A stretch of 64,000 bases of DNA from Extensimonas perlucida (GTDB lineage Bacteria; Pseudomonadota; Gammaproteobacteria; Burkholderiales; Burkholderiaceae_C): positions 1 to 64,000 of the forward strand of contig NZ_VMYE01000013.1 in assembly GCF_007655255.1 (NCBI RefSeq), written 5' to 3'. The translations under genes and the position numbers were made by a program. The notes beneath the pieces are model-generated. The model worked only from the letters and a program-made list of their open reading frames with translations. It ran no database searches and was not told where the DNA came from. Shown here one piece after another: positions 28,217-37,713 of the stretch (within the stretch, counting starts at the first letter, position 1; each line of letters starts with the position of its first letter).

Positions 28217-31200
28217 CGCAGCAGCGCCTGAACTTCGCGGGTTTTCTCGCGAAGCACTTCATCACCTCCAAGCTCACGCTGGTCTTCATCATCGCCGTGG
28301 CGTTGATGGGCGTCGTGGCGGTGCTGCAGACCCCGCGCGAGGAAAACCCGCAGATCATCGTGCCCGCTGCCGCCGTGATGGTCGGCCTGCCGGGCGCCTC
28401 TGCCAGTGAGGTCGAAGCGCTGGTGGTCACGCCCCTCGAAGGCATTCTGAGCGAACTGCCCGGCGTCGATCACATCGAGAGCACTTCCCGCAACTCGCAG
28501 GGAATCGTTCAGGTGCAATTCAAGGTCGGCGAATCGAAGGAGCAGTCACTGGTCAAGCTTTATGACCGCGTGATGGCCAGCCGCGCCTGGCTGCCTGCCG
28601 ACGCCACGACGCCACTGGTGCAAAGCATCGACGCGGACGACGTGCCGATCGTCACCTTCACGCTGGCTTCGTCGAAATACGATGACTACGCGCTCAACCG
28701 CATGGCCGAACGCATGGCCGAGCGCCTGCGCAGTACCGAAAACGTCTCGGTGGTTTCCTTGCGCGGCGGGCAGCACCGCGAAATCACCATCGAATTGGAC
28801 CCCGATCGCCTGCAGGCTTACGGCGTGACCCTCGGCCAAGCCCGAGCGGCCTTCCCAGCCAGCAACCTGACCTTGCCACTGCAGCCCACCGTACGTGACG
28901 GTCAGGTACAAGCCATCAAGCTGGATGCGGCCTATACCTCGGCCGAGGATGTCCGCAACCAGCTCATCGCCGTGCGCGACAAGCGGCCGGTTTACGTGCG
29001 CGACGTGGCCACCGTCACCGACGGCCCGCCGCCGGAGCCGGCCACGGCCAGCCGCCTCTCCTTCGGCCCCGGCGATCCACGCTTTGGCACGGCCTATGCC
29101 ACAGACCTGCCCGCCGTCACCATCGCTGTGGCCAAAAAGAAGGGCGCCAATGCCGTGGTGGTCGCCAATGCAGTGATCGACCGCATGCAGCGCATGCAGG
29201 CCAGCTTCGTGCCCCAGGACATCCAGGTCGTGGTGACGCGCAACGACGGCCAGAAGGCCGACGACGCGGTCAACCTGCTGCTGGAACACCTGGCGATCGC
29301 CCTCGTCACCGTGGGCCTGGTGCTGATCCTCTTCCTGGGCTGGCGCGAGGCGTTGATCGTGATGATCACGGTGCCGTTGATCATGGGCATCACGCTGACG
29401 GCCAACCTGCTCGGCGGCGTCACCATCAACCGCGTCACGCTGTTCGCCCTGATCCTGGCACTGGGGCTGCTGGTGGACGCCGCCATCGTGGTCATCGAGA
29501 ACATCCACCGCCACTACGCCAGCCGCAAACCGAAGGCAGACAAGCAGGCGGAAACCGTGCTGGCGACCAACGAGATCGGCAACGCCACCAATCTGGCCAC
29601 CTTTGCGGTGATGCTGGTCTTCATCACCCTGCTGCTGGCCCTGACCGGCATGCCGCGCCAGTATTTTTTCCCGATAGCGGTCACCGTGCCGGTCGCCATG
29701 GTCGCCTCCATCGTGGTGGCCTACATCGTCGTGCCATGGGCGTCCAATCGCTGGCTTCATCGCCACGAAGTCCAGCGGGAAGAATCATCATGGCCGGAAA
29801 CCGAACACGGACAGCTTGTCCATGGTCACGGCGCACCGGGACGGATCGAGCGCCTCTACCTGCGCCTGTTCGGCCCTCTGCAGCAGCGCAGAAACGTGCG
29901 CATTGGCTTCGCTCTGGCGGTGCTGCTGCTGATGGCGGTTTCGCTGATGCAAGGCGCCTGGCAGTTCGTCCGTCCGGCGGGCGTGGGCGGGGCCGTGTCC
30001 GCGCTGGGCGTGCCGATCGGCTTTCTGCCCAAGGATGACCAGAACACCTTCAACGTGGTGGTTTCGATGCCGGAAACCACACCGGTGGAAGACACCGATC
30101 GCCTGGTACGCCAGGTGACCGCGGTGCTGGCGCGGGAGCCACACGTGCTCAACTACCAGACTTGGGTCGGCCAGGCAGGTGTGGCCGACTTCAGCGGTCT
30201 GTTCAAGGGTACCGCCGCGCGTGCCGGCAGCCACGTCGCGGAAATCCGCGTCAACCTCACCGACAAGCGTCACCGCAAGGAAAGCTCCATCGACATCGTG
30301 CGCGAACTGCGCCCTCGAGTGGAAGCGGTCCGCGCTGCTTGGCCCGGTGCCGAGGTCGCGCTGGTGGAGCAGCCGCCGGGTCCGCCGCTGCGCTCGACCG
30401 TTTTGGCGGAAATCTACGGCCCCGACGCCGAGGGGCTGCGCACGCTGTCGGCTCAGGTGCGCAGGGCCTTCGCACAAACCTACGACACCGTCGACATCAC
30501 CGACACCGAACCGGAAGATGTGCGGGAGCACCGCATCGTGCCGGACAAGGACAAGGCCGCGCTCTCCGGCGTCTCGACTGCGCAGATTGCCGAGGCGCTG
30601 GCGCTGGTCTATGGAGGCACCACGCTCGGCCGCGCCCACGTACCGGACGAGAAACTGCCGGTAGTGGTCAGGGCCTTCGTGCCACGCCGCTTCGAGGTCG
30701 ATCCCGCCCGGCTCGACCGGGTGTTCGTGGACAACGCCGCCGGCCGACCCGTGCCGCTGGCGGAGTTGGTCAAAGTGGTTCCCGCATCGGTCGATCGCCC
30801 CATCCTGCACCGCGACAACGAGAAGGTCACCTTCGTCGGCGCAGAACTTTCGGACTCGGTGCCGCTGTACGCCGTGCTCGACCTGCAGCGGCGCCTGCAT
30901 GGCATCACCGCGCCGGACGGACGCCCGCTGCGCACCGGCAACCTGCGCTTCAAGGAAGACGTGCCCGACACCATCGACGGCTACCAGTTGCTGTGGGGCG
31001 GCGAGATGCGCATGACGCTGGACGTGTACCGGGATCTCTCCCTCTCCCTCAGCGGCGCCTTGCTCATCATCTATTTCGCGCTGGTCGCCTACTACCGCTC
31101 GTTCATCGTTCCGCTGGTGGCCATGTCGGCCGTGCCGCTCGGCATCATCGGCATTTTTCCGGGGCATTGGCTGGTCGGCATGGATTTCTCCGCCACATCC

Positions 31201-31536
31201 ATGGTCGGCATCATCGCGCTGGCGGGGGTGGTGATCCGCAACTCGCTGCTGATCATCGACTTCATCCAGGACAACATCCGCCACGGCATGCCGCTGAAAG
31301 AGGCCGTGCGCGAGGCCGGCGCGGTGCGTCTGCGGCCCATCCTGCTGACCATGCTGGCGATCATCTTCGGCTCGGCCGTCATGGTGACCGACCCGGTCTT
31401 CGGGGGGCTGGCCGTCTCGCTGATCTTCGGCACGCTGGTCTCGACCGCGCTGACCGTGTTCGTCGTGCCGCTGCTCTACGAGCTGCATGCGAAGCGCCAT
31501 GCGGCCCCGGCGGCCACAGGAGCAGACCATGTATGA
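28213..31536 (+). CDS. RND-family efflux pump, inner-membrane transporter
   Basis: An 1107-residue AcrB/MexB-superfamily pump: N-terminal helix, large periplasmic loops and two sets of six helices. The proton-relay helix reads LGLLVDAAIVVIEN, keeping the first of the two Asp found in AcrB and having Ala for the second, as in several divergent HAE and metal-type pumps. The N-terminus LAKHFITSKLTLVFIIAVALMG and the motif FILGLEGREALI-type WREALIVMITVPL are family features. Length is slightly above average owing to an inserted charged stretch near 520-545. Substrate (drug, solvent or metal) cannot be assigned. Confidence 0.92.
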   Translation: MTQQRLNFAGFLAKHFITSKLTLVFIIAVALMGVVAVLQTPREENPQIIVPAAAVMVGLPGASASEVEALVVTPLEGILSELPGVDHIESTSRNSQGIVQVQFKVGESKEQSLVKLYDRVMASRAWLPADATTPLVQSIDADDVPIVTFTLASSKYDDYALNRMAERMAERLRSTENVSVVSLRGGQHREITIELDPDRLQAYGVTLGQARAAFPASNLTLPLQPTVRDGQVQAIKLDAAYTSAEDVRNQLIAVRDKRPVYVRDVATVTDGPPPEPATASRLSFGPGDPRFGTAYATDLPAVTIAVAKKKGANAVVVANAVIDRMQRMQASFVPQDIQVVVTRNDGQKADDAVNLLLEHLAIALVTVGLVLILFLGWREALIVMITVPLIMGITLTANLLGGVTINRVTLFALILALGLLVDAAIVVIENIHRHYASRKPKADKQAETVLATNEIGNATNLATFAVMLVFITLLLALTGMPRQYFFPIAVTVPVAMVASIVVAYIVVPWASNRWLHRHEVQREESSWPETEHGQLVHGHGAPGRIERLYLRLFGPLQQRRNVRIGFALAVLLLMAVSLMQGAWQFVRPAGVGGAVSALGVPIGFLPKDDQNTFNVVVSMPETTPVEDTDRLVRQVTAVLAREPHVLNYQTWVGQAGVADFSGLFKGTAARAGSHVAEIRVNLTDKRHRKESSIDIVRELRPRVEAVRAAWPGAEVALVEQPPGPPLRSTVLAEIYGPDAEGLRTLSAQVRRAFAQTYDTVDITDTEPEDVREHRIVPDKDKAALSGVSTAQIAEALALVYGGTTLGRAHVPDEKLPVVVRAFVPRRFEVDPARLDRVFVDNAAGRPVPLAELVKVVPASVDRPILHRDNEKVTFVGAELSDSVPLYAVLDLQRRLHGITAPDGRPLRTGNLRFKEDVPDTIDGYQLLWGGEMRMTLDVYRDLSLSLSGALLIIYFALVAYYRSFIVPLVAMSAVPLGIIGIFPGHWLVGMDFSATSMVGIIALAGVVIRNSLLIIDFIQDNIRHGMPLKEAVREAGAVRLRPILLTMLAIIFGSAVMVTDPVFGGLAVSLIFGTLVSTALTVFVVPLLYELHAKRHAAPAATGADHV

Positions 31537-33019
31537 GAACCACAACGGCACATCATCGGCTCGCCGTCGCCTGGCCCGCGCAGGCCATGAGACCGGCCCA
31601 TCGGCCCGCCATCGGCTCGTCGGCACGCTGGCCGTGGCGGTGCTGGCGATGCTGAGCGGTTGCGCCTCGCTGGCACCCGCGCTCGATCCCATCGCGCTCC
31701 CCGTCGCATCGAACTGGCGGACGCAGCCCGACACGCCGGGCGTTGCGGCCGCGGCTGACCTGGCGTGGCGCGAGTACTTCACCGACCCGGCCTTGCAGGC
31801 GCTGATCGAGACCGCGCTGGAAAACAACCGCGATCTGCGCGTGGCGCTGCTGCGCACCGAGGAGGCGCGCGCCGCCTTCCGCATCCAGCGTGCGCAGCAG
31901 GCGCCAATGGTCGGCGTGGGGGCGCAGCACATCCGCACCGGCCTGCCCGATGGGCTACAGCCGCTGGCGGGCCGCTCGGTCCTGGAGGTCAACGTAGCCT
32001 CCGTGGGTATCAGCAGCTGGGAGCTGGACCTGTGGGGCCGCGTACGCAGCATGAAGACCGCCGCATTGGAGCAATGGCTGGCCACCGAGCAGGGCCACCG
32101 TGCCGTGGAATTGGCACTGGTCGCCCAGGTCGCCGATGCCTACCTGGGCCTGCGCGAACTCGACGAGCGCATTTCGCTGGCAAGGCGCACGGTGGAAAAC
32201 CAGCAAGCGCTGGAGCAAATCTTCCAGAAACGCTTGGAGCTGGGCCACGGCTCGCGGCTTGAGCTGACCCAGGTGCGCACCCTGCTGAGCCAGGGCAAAG
32301 CCCTGCAGGTGCAACTGGAGCTTGCGCGCGAACAGCAGCGCAATGCCCTGGCGCTGCTGCTCGGCAGCGAACCCCAATTGCCGCCGCCATCGGCCCCGAT
32401 GGATGAAGCCCTGGTCATGCCCGAACTGAGACCCGGGCTGCCGTCGGACCTGCTGGCGAACCGCCCGGACATCCTGGCCGCCGAGCATGCGCTGCGGGCG
32501 CGCCAGGCCAACATCGGTGCGGCGCGCGCCGCGTTCTTCCCGCGCATCGCACTGACCGGCGGCGCCGGCTCGGTCAGCACCAGCCTGAGCGACCTGTTCT
32601 CGTCGGGCACCCGGGCATGGTTGTTCCAGCCGACGATCGAACTGCCGATCTTCGATGCCGGCATGCGACAGGCCAATCTCGACGTCAGCGTCGTGCGGCG
32701 CGACATCGCCATTGCCGAATACGAGCGCGCCATCCAGGCAGCGTTTCGCGACGTTTCCGACGCCCTGGCCGCAAGGCAGAAGCTCGCCGAGCAACTCGCC
32801 GTGGCGCGCCAGGCCCACGCCGCGCAGACCGAGCGTTTGAAACTGGCGCGGATGCTGTTCGATGCCGGTTCGGCGGCGCACCTGGAGGTACTGGACGCCG
32901 AGCGCGACCTGCTTGCCGTCGAGCAGCAACTGGTGCAGGTACGCAGGGCGGCATTGTCAAGCCAAATCGGGCTGTACGCAGCGCTGGGCGGTGGCATCAA
33001 CCAGCCCCCGAAAAGATGA
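31529..33019 (+). CDS. Outer-membrane efflux channel lipoprotein, NodT/OprM family
   Basis: A 496-residue TolC-like factor. Lipobox LAMLSGC near residue 43, then two OEP repeats with the NRDLRVALLRTEEARA and GAARAAFFPRIALTGG motifs characteristic of NodT/OprM. The ATG at 31529 has AGGAG upstream and overlaps the pump gene by 8 bases. Together with the adaptor and pump it completes a tripartite exporter. Confidence 0.93.
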   Translation: MYENHNGTSSARRRLARAGHETGPSARHRLVGTLAVAVLAMLSGCASLAPALDPIALPVASNWRTQPDTPGVAAAADLAWREYFTDPALQALIETALENNRDLRVALLRTEEARAAFRIQRAQQAPMVGVGAQHIRTGLPDGLQPLAGRSVLEVNVASVGISSWELDLWGRVRSMKTAALEQWLATEQGHRAVELALVAQVADAYLGLRELDERISLARRTVENQQALEQIFQKRLELGHGSRLELTQVRTLLSQGKALQVQLELAREQQRNALALLLGSEPQLPPPSAPMDEALVMPELRPGLPSDLLANRPDILAAEHALRARQANIGAARAAFFPRIALTGGAGSVSTSLSDLFSSGTRAWLFQPTIELPIFDAGMRQANLDVSVVRRDIAIAEYERAIQAAFRDVSDALAARQKLAEQLAVARQAHAAQTERLKLARMLFDAGSAAHLEVLDAERDLLAVEQQLVQVRRAALSSQIGLYAALGGGINQPPKR

Positions 33020-33028
33020 GGAGGCGCA

Positions 33029-33592
33029 ATGCTCTGGCAGGCACTGAGCGCGATGCGTGATCTACGGCGTTTGCACGAAATCGCCTCGATCCTGGTCCGC
33101 TACGGCTTTGGCGACATGGTGCGCCGGATGGGGCTGTCCAACGCCCTGGAGCGGGCGGGGACGGCGCTGCACTGGAGCGAAGCGGCAGACTTCGCCCACA
33201 TGACGCCCCCTGAACGAGTGCGGCGGGCGCTGGAGGAGATGGGGCCGACTTTGTCAAGCTCGGTCAGGTGCGCGCTACCCGGGCCGATCTACTCGAACCC
33301 GAGTGGACCGCCGAAGCAACTGCAGTTGAGCGAAATGCTGTCCGACCTCGTGGTGATACCGCGCCAACATCACCTCGTCCTGCCCAATGACCAGCTCGAC
33401 CATGCTGCCAACCGTCTGGTGATCGGGATCGTCGTCGCCGCGCTCATCGTCGGTTCGTCCATCGTCATGACCGTGCCGGGAGGACCGACGCTCCTGGGAT
33501 TGCCGGTCTTCGGCCTTCTCGGATTCCTTGGCGCGACAGTCGGCGGCCTATGGATTCTGTTTTCCATTCTGCATAGCGGGAGAGGACGATGA
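33029..33592 (+). pseudogene. Gutted ubiB/aarF (ABC1 atypical kinase), kinase core deleted and frameshifted
   Basis: The first ~73 codons (LRRLHEIASILVRYGFGD, ALEEMGPT) are the N-terminus of a UbiB/AarF protein. At 33250-33252 a T appears to be missing: the next frame continues FVKLGQVRATRADLLEPEW, the conserved KxGQ segment, then loses homology near 33318. The last ~75 codons, in the original frame, give LDHAANRLVIGIVVAAL and two membrane helices typical of the UbiB C-terminus. About 350 codons of kinase core are absent. The open frame survives only because deletion and frameshift compensate. It could be expressed as a small membrane protein, but UbiB function is not possible. Confidence 0.75.
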
Positions 33593-36309
33593 GCACCACC
33601 GGAAAGATCGTCATCTTCTATTCCTCCATCGGATACGGACACATCAGTGCCGCGCAATCCATTCGGGACGAGATACGGCGGCAATCTCCGACGACCCCGG
33701 TGCTGCTGCAGGACATCCGCGCGTTCATGCACCCGGTGTGGCGACGGGTTGACGAGCGCCTGTACTGGTTCGTCGCCAACCATCTGCCGGAGTGCTTCGA
33801 GAGTCTGTTCCGTGCGATGCAGACGCGCGGCAACCGTGTGCCCTCGCTGTCGAGGCTGCCCAACGACTATCCGGAAGAAAGTGTATTGGCCTACCTGACC
33901 GCACAGCGGCCGGATGCCGTTCTCGCCACCCACTACGGGGCAGCCCAAGTGCTGGGAACCTTGCGCGAGAAAGGGCTGCTGTCCGACACGAGAATGGGCT
34001 GGCTGCACACGGATTTCTTCGAGGGCTATTTCCCGCGCATCTCCAAGCGGATCGACCGTACTTTTCTTGCCCACCCGGAACTGGAAACGCGCTGGCGCGC
34101 AGCGGGCGTGCCGACCGACAAGGTTGTTACCAGCGGCATGCCGGTGCGGATTCCAGAGAGATCCGCCGACGCCCGCCGCGCCACGCTCCAGGGCCTTGGG
34201 CTGTCGGCGGACGTGCCGACCCTGCTGCTGACCGGTGGCAAGGAAGGTGCGGGCGACTATGCCGGGGTCATCGGCAGCGTCGTTCGCCACTGCCCGGGGC
34301 GCTTGCAGATCATCGCGGTGTGCGGTGCGAATTCGAGGCGGTACGGGGCGCTCGCCGAGCTGCGGGAAAGACTGCCGGAGAGGGTGGCGCTGAAGCCGCT
34401 GGGGTTGCTGCCGCGCAGCGACATGGTGTCCTGCATGGCGGCCGCCGACATTCTGGTCACCAAGGCCGGCGGAATGACGCCGGCAGAGGCTTTCGCCCTC
34501 GGGGTACCGACCGTGCTGCTCGACGTGATCAGCGGCCACGAGCGCGAGAACGCAGCCCTGTTCCAGCGCCAGGGCCTGGCCAGGTTTGCGGCCAGCGTCG
34601 ACGATGCGGGGAAGTACGCGATGGAACTGTTGTGCGACCCCGCCCAGCGGGAAGCGATGCTGCGTGCGCAGAGGGAGTTCCGGCAGAGCATCGACATCGC
34701 AAGCATCGTGCGGTTTGCGCTGGACGATGGTTTCAGGCCGACTTACCCACTGCCCGACTATGGCGTCGAGAACGGCGTGCCCGTCCAGGGCATCGATCAA
34801 GCGCTGGCGCAATTGGATTCCGAAGCACCGGCAGAGGTCGAGCTGCTGTTGTCTTACGCCACGTCCAAAACGCCGCAACGGGTCGTGCTCGAAAACCCGT
34901 TCGGGCATCTGGCCATCCGCGTCGGCGACACCGTCTACAGCGCGAACTACATCGCGGACCCGTCCGTCGATCCGAACTTCCTGCAGCACGTGAGCCTGGC
35001 GGACTACTTGTACGGCATCCATCGTCCGTCCCGTTCGCAAGTCCATACCAACACCTACGGCATGGCCTATGGCCGTGAGACGCTCGGGCTGCGGGTCCAG
35101 GGCATTCCCGCCGAGCGCCGTGCGGCGATGGTGGTCGAGGCGCACCGCATCGAAACCGGCTTCCGGGACGCAAGCCTGCGCTGGAGCCGCAGCGAATTCA
35201 ATTGCGCCGACGTGGTGGCGCGCATTCTCGCTGCCGGTGGTTACGACGACCGCTCCCTGTACGACCGGGCGGGCCTGCCGAGCATGCCGCTGGATTTGTT
35301 CGAGCGGATGCGGGCGCACTTCGAGTCCGATACTTCCTTGCGGGAAGAACTGGTGGCCTACCGATTGCTGCCAGGAACGCAGGCAAGCTACCGCTTCTCC
35401 CGTTTCCCGCTGTCGATGGGGCAGCCGCTGCGCTCGGTGGCGCGCGTCCTGGGCGATGCGCAGCCAGACGCGCTCGAACAGGCGGTGGCCCGGCAGGTCA
35501 CCAGTTACTTCGGCGACCGGCAACTCTACGTGGAGGACCTGCGGGCATGCTGGCCCGCTTCGCCAGCTGCGGGCCGTCCCCACTTGGCGCTGGAACGGGC
35601 CATCCTCGCCGATCTGCGGCGCCTGCTCGCGGCCTACGTGAAACTGCCGCTCACGCGGATCGAACGCCTGGGGAGCCTCCCCGCCGCAGCGGCGTTCTAC
35701 CGCCTCGTCGATCGCGGGCTCGAACTTGCCCGACTCGCCACCGAGCATGCCGAGGACGATCCGCGCCCTCGCACCTACCGCCTGCGTGCGCTGTTCACCC
35801 AGCTCGTGGAGGGCTACGGGCGGATTGACCCGCAGCGCTTAAAGTCTCGCCACGTGCGGTCATACCTTGCGCGGCTTCGAGCGTTCGAGTTGGCGCTGGG
35901 ACGTGAACTCGTGCCCGCCGGTACTTCGTGGGCGCTCCTGCCCGCCTGGTGGCACAGGATGACGGCACTCGCTCGCACCGGTGCGCGGTCGCACCCTCGC
36001 AGCAGGGGGGCGAAGGGGGTCAGCGGCATGCGGATTGATTCGGGCGAAGTCGAGCCCAACGGCGATGCGAAAGAGCACGGTGCGCATCCTCTTGAAGCCG
36101 ATCCGGCCACGCGCTTGACGCTTGGTGGCCTGGAAAAGCCCATTCAGGGCTTCCAGGAGGCTGTCAGCCCGGTGGGTCTGGGTCCAGGCGGCGATGCCAT
36201 CGAAGGAGTTTCGGATCAGCCAGGCGACGTCCCTCATCGGCTTGAGACCCCCGTGACCGTTGCCACTGATCATGAGGTACCCGATTTTTCGCAGTCCCAT
36301 TACCATTGA
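33589..36309 (+). CDS. GT28 (MGDG synthase-like) glycosyltransferase fused to a papain-like (permuted NlpC/P60-type) domain
   Basis: A 906-residue cytoplasm-facing fusion. Residues 1-375 are a GT-B transferase of the MGDG synthase/GT28 type: SSIGYGHISAAQSI near 12, LLLTGGKEGAGDY near 212, and the donor loop DILVTKAGGMTPAEAFALG near 287. Residues 415-560 resemble a permuted papain fold: His440 in ENPFGHLAIRVGD comes before Cys539 in SEFNCADVVARIL. Residues 600-810 are helical and unassigned. The last ~95 codons are antisense to an ISL3 transposase remnant and are probably not native. The start overlaps the ubiB remnant stop by four bases. It may make or remodel a glycolipid; not characterised to my knowledge. 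Confidence 0.75.
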   Translation: MSTTGKIVIFYSSIGYGHISAAQSIRDEIRRQSPTTPVLLQDIRAFMHPVWRRVDERLYWFVANHLPECFESLFRAMQTRGNRVPSLSRLPNDYPEESVLAYLTAQRPDAVLATHYGAAQVLGTLREKGLLSDTRMGWLHTDFFEGYFPRISKRIDRTFLAHPELETRWRAAGVPTDKVVTSGMPVRIPERSADARRATLQGLGLSADVPTLLLTGGKEGAGDYAGVIGSVVRHCPGRLQIIAVCGANSRRYGALAELRERLPERVALKPLGLLPRSDMVSCMAAADILVTKAGGMTPAEAFALGVPTVLLDVISGHERENAALFQRQGLARFAASVDDAGKYAMELLCDPAQREAMLRAQREFRQSIDIASIVRFALDDGFRPTYPLPDYGVENGVPVQGIDQALAQLDSEAPAEVELLLSYATSKTPQRVVLENPFGHLAIRVGDTVYSANYIADPSVDPNFLQHVSLADYLYGIHRPSRSQVHTNTYGMAYGRETLGLRVQGIPAERRAAMVVEAHRIETGFRDASLRWSRSEFNCADVVARILAAGGYDDRSLYDRAGLPSMPLDLFERMRAHFESDTSLREELVAYRLLPGTQASYRFSRFPLSMGQPLRSVARVLGDAQPDALEQAVARQVTSYFGDRQLYVEDLRACWPASPAAGRPHLALERAILADLRRLLAAYVKLPLTRIERLGSLPAAAAFYRLVDRGLELARLATEHAEDDPRPRTYRLRALFTQLVEGYGRIDPQRLKSRHVRSYLARLRAFELALGRELVPAGTSWALLPAWWHRMTALARTGARSHPRSRGAKGVSGMRIDSGEVEPNGDAKEHGAHPLEADPATRLTLGGLEKPIQGFQEAVSPVGLGPGGDAIEGVSDQPGDVPHRLETPVTVATDHEVPDFSQSHYH
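36022..36250 (-). mobile_element. ISL3-family transposase C-terminal remnant
   Basis: On the minus strand the frame reads GLKPMRDVAWLIRN, LLEALNGLFQATKRQARG and VGLDFARINPHAA, the end of ISL3-type transposases (E-x-LNG-x-x-Q-x-AKR-x-ARG motif). The 5' three quarters of the transposase are absent, and the frame runs on without its own stop into the neighbouring gene. The fragment overlaps the 3' end of the glycosyltransferase fusion and lies just upstream of tetR. Confidence 0.75.
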
Positions 36310-36316
36310 AAAGATC

Positions 36317-36328
36317 GTTCGTATGAAC
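36317..36328. promoter_or_regulatory. Palindrome upstream of the TetR gene
   Basis: GTTCGTATGAAC, inverted arms GTTC/GAAC. It lies 31 bases before the tetR ATG and shares the ATAGTTC and CGAAC parts with the palindrome at 27001-27016. This suggests autoregulation and control of the efflux operon by one repressor. Confidence 0.45.
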
Positions 36329-36358
36329 TATGCTTTTATTGGAACAGTCGGAGGATGT

Positions 36359-37063
36359 ATGTCCAATCATGCCGAAACAACCAGCGGCCACGAGGCGCGC
36401 AGCGCCAAGACCCGATCGCAGTTGATCGAAGCGACGATTGACGTTGTCTCTGCCGTTGGCTACGAGGGGGCAACCACGCGCGCCCTGGCGCAGGCGGCCA
36501 AAACCACGCTGTCGGCCATTCCCTACCATTTCGGCAGCAAGAAGGAGCTCTATCTGGCCGCAGCGGACATGATTGCCGAGTATGCGGCCCATCGCTTCGC
36601 GGAAGCCGCAGCCTTGCTTGACGATACGTCTGACGTCGACGAGCTTTCCGTTCGCTTCGAACTCGCATTGATCCAACTGCTCCACACCATGCTGGAGGAG
36701 GCCGAGCCGCATGCCTGGACGGCATTTGTGACCCGCTGCGCTTACGACAACGATGACGCCTTCGCCCTGATTCATGAACGCGCGATCGCTCCGCTGCAGG
36801 CGCGTCTGGTACATGCCGCCAGCCAGTTTAGCGGCCGATCTTCCGATGACGAGGCGCTGCGGCTGCGCGTCATCGGAATTCTGACGGCAATTTTCAGTTT
36901 CAGGTTTCTGCGCGGCGTGATGCTCCGTGGCATGGACTGGCAAAGCATTCAGAGCGAAGCCGTCAGGCAGATCACGGACATGGTCCGCGATCTCTGCCGA
37001 AGCAGCTTTCTTGCCGTTCTGCCGGCTGATCAGGGCGCGAACCGAAAAACAGTCTCCGCTTGA
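36359..37063 (+). CDS. TetR-family repressor, CerR-type C-terminal domain
   Basis: A 234-residue repressor. The helix-turn-helix occupies about 20-65 (RSQLIEATIDVVSAVGYEG, TTLSAIPYHFGSKKELYLAA). The C-terminal ligand/dimer region has the FELALIQLLHTMLEEAEPHA and RCAYDNDDAF segments of the DUF1956 (CerR) group, often beside efflux or lipid operons. AGGA precedes the ATG at 36359. It is inferred to repress the RND operon 9 kb away through the shared palindrome. Confidence 0.85.
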   Translation: MSNHAETTSGHEARSAKTRSQLIEATIDVVSAVGYEGATTRALAQAAKTTLSAIPYHFGSKKELYLAAADMIAEYAAHRFAEAAALLDDTSDVDELSVRFELALIQLLHTMLEEAEPHAWTAFVTRCAYDNDDAFALIHERAIAPLQARLVHAASQFSGRSSDDEALRLRVIGILTAIFSFRFLRGVMLRGMDWQSIQSEAVRQITDMVRDLCRSSFLAVLPADQGANRKTVSA

Positions 37064-37099
37064 TTCCATCAAGCCCTCCCAACTGAAAGGAAGTGCACC

Positions 37100-37708
37100 A
37101 TGACGCTCCATTCCTACGCACACCAGACCATCGCATGGGCGAAGCACCGTCTCGATGAGACCGATGCCATTCTCTCCCAGGTCGAGAAATCGGCCGCCGA
37201 TATCAGGGAGGATGCCCGCAAGCAAGCCGATGCAGCCCACGCACGCCTCGCAGCGTCCCGCGCGAAGCTGCAGCAGTACTACGACGATCTGCGCGCCCAA
37301 GCGGATACCGCGAAGCAGGAAGCGAGCGAGATTCAGGACAAGCTCGAAGCCGAATGGATCGAGGTCGAGTCCGCCCTCCAGCAGTTTGTCGGCACGACCG
37401 GCGACGAGGTGAAAGCCGTGCGCAGCATCGTCATCGTCCGTGCGCGCGCACAGCGGCAAGCGTGGCAAAACTCCCTGAAGGATTTGGGTGACCAGGCGGC
37501 CGATGCCGTCGAGAAGGCCCGCGGCGAACTCGATGCCGCGTTCGATCGCCTCTCCATCGAGGCCGAGAAGTTCCAGGCGCGTATCGGTGAGGTCAAGGAC
37601 GCTGGCGATGCATCCTGGCGTGCCGTCAAGCAGGGGTTTGCCGATGCCAAGGCCGCTCATGCCATCACGGTCCAGAAGATCAAGGATGCCTTTTCCAAGG
37701 TTCTCTGA
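37100..37708 (+). CDS. Cytoplasmic coiled-coil protein, paralog of the gene at 38085
   Basis: A 202-residue protein, almost entirely predicted coiled coil, rich in Ala/Glu/Lys/Gln. No signal peptide. Its N-terminal part (HQTIAWAKHRLDETDAILSQ) aligns clearly with HQALAWSQDRLAQLDANIAA of the exported protein at 38085, so the two are paralogs. A strong AAAGGAAG ribosome site precedes the ATG. Directly downstream of tetR, likely co-transcribed. I do not recognise a named family. Confidence 0.75.
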   Translation: MTLHSYAHQTIAWAKHRLDETDAILSQVEKSAADIREDARKQADAAHARLAASRAKLQQYYDDLRAQADTAKQEASEIQDKLEAEWIEVESALQQFVGTTGDEVKAVRSIVIVRARAQRQAWQNSLKDLGDQAADAVEKARGELDAAFDRLSIEAEKFQARIGEVKDAGDASWRAVKQGFADAKAAHAITVQKIKDAFSKVL

Positions 37709-37713
37709 ACCTA

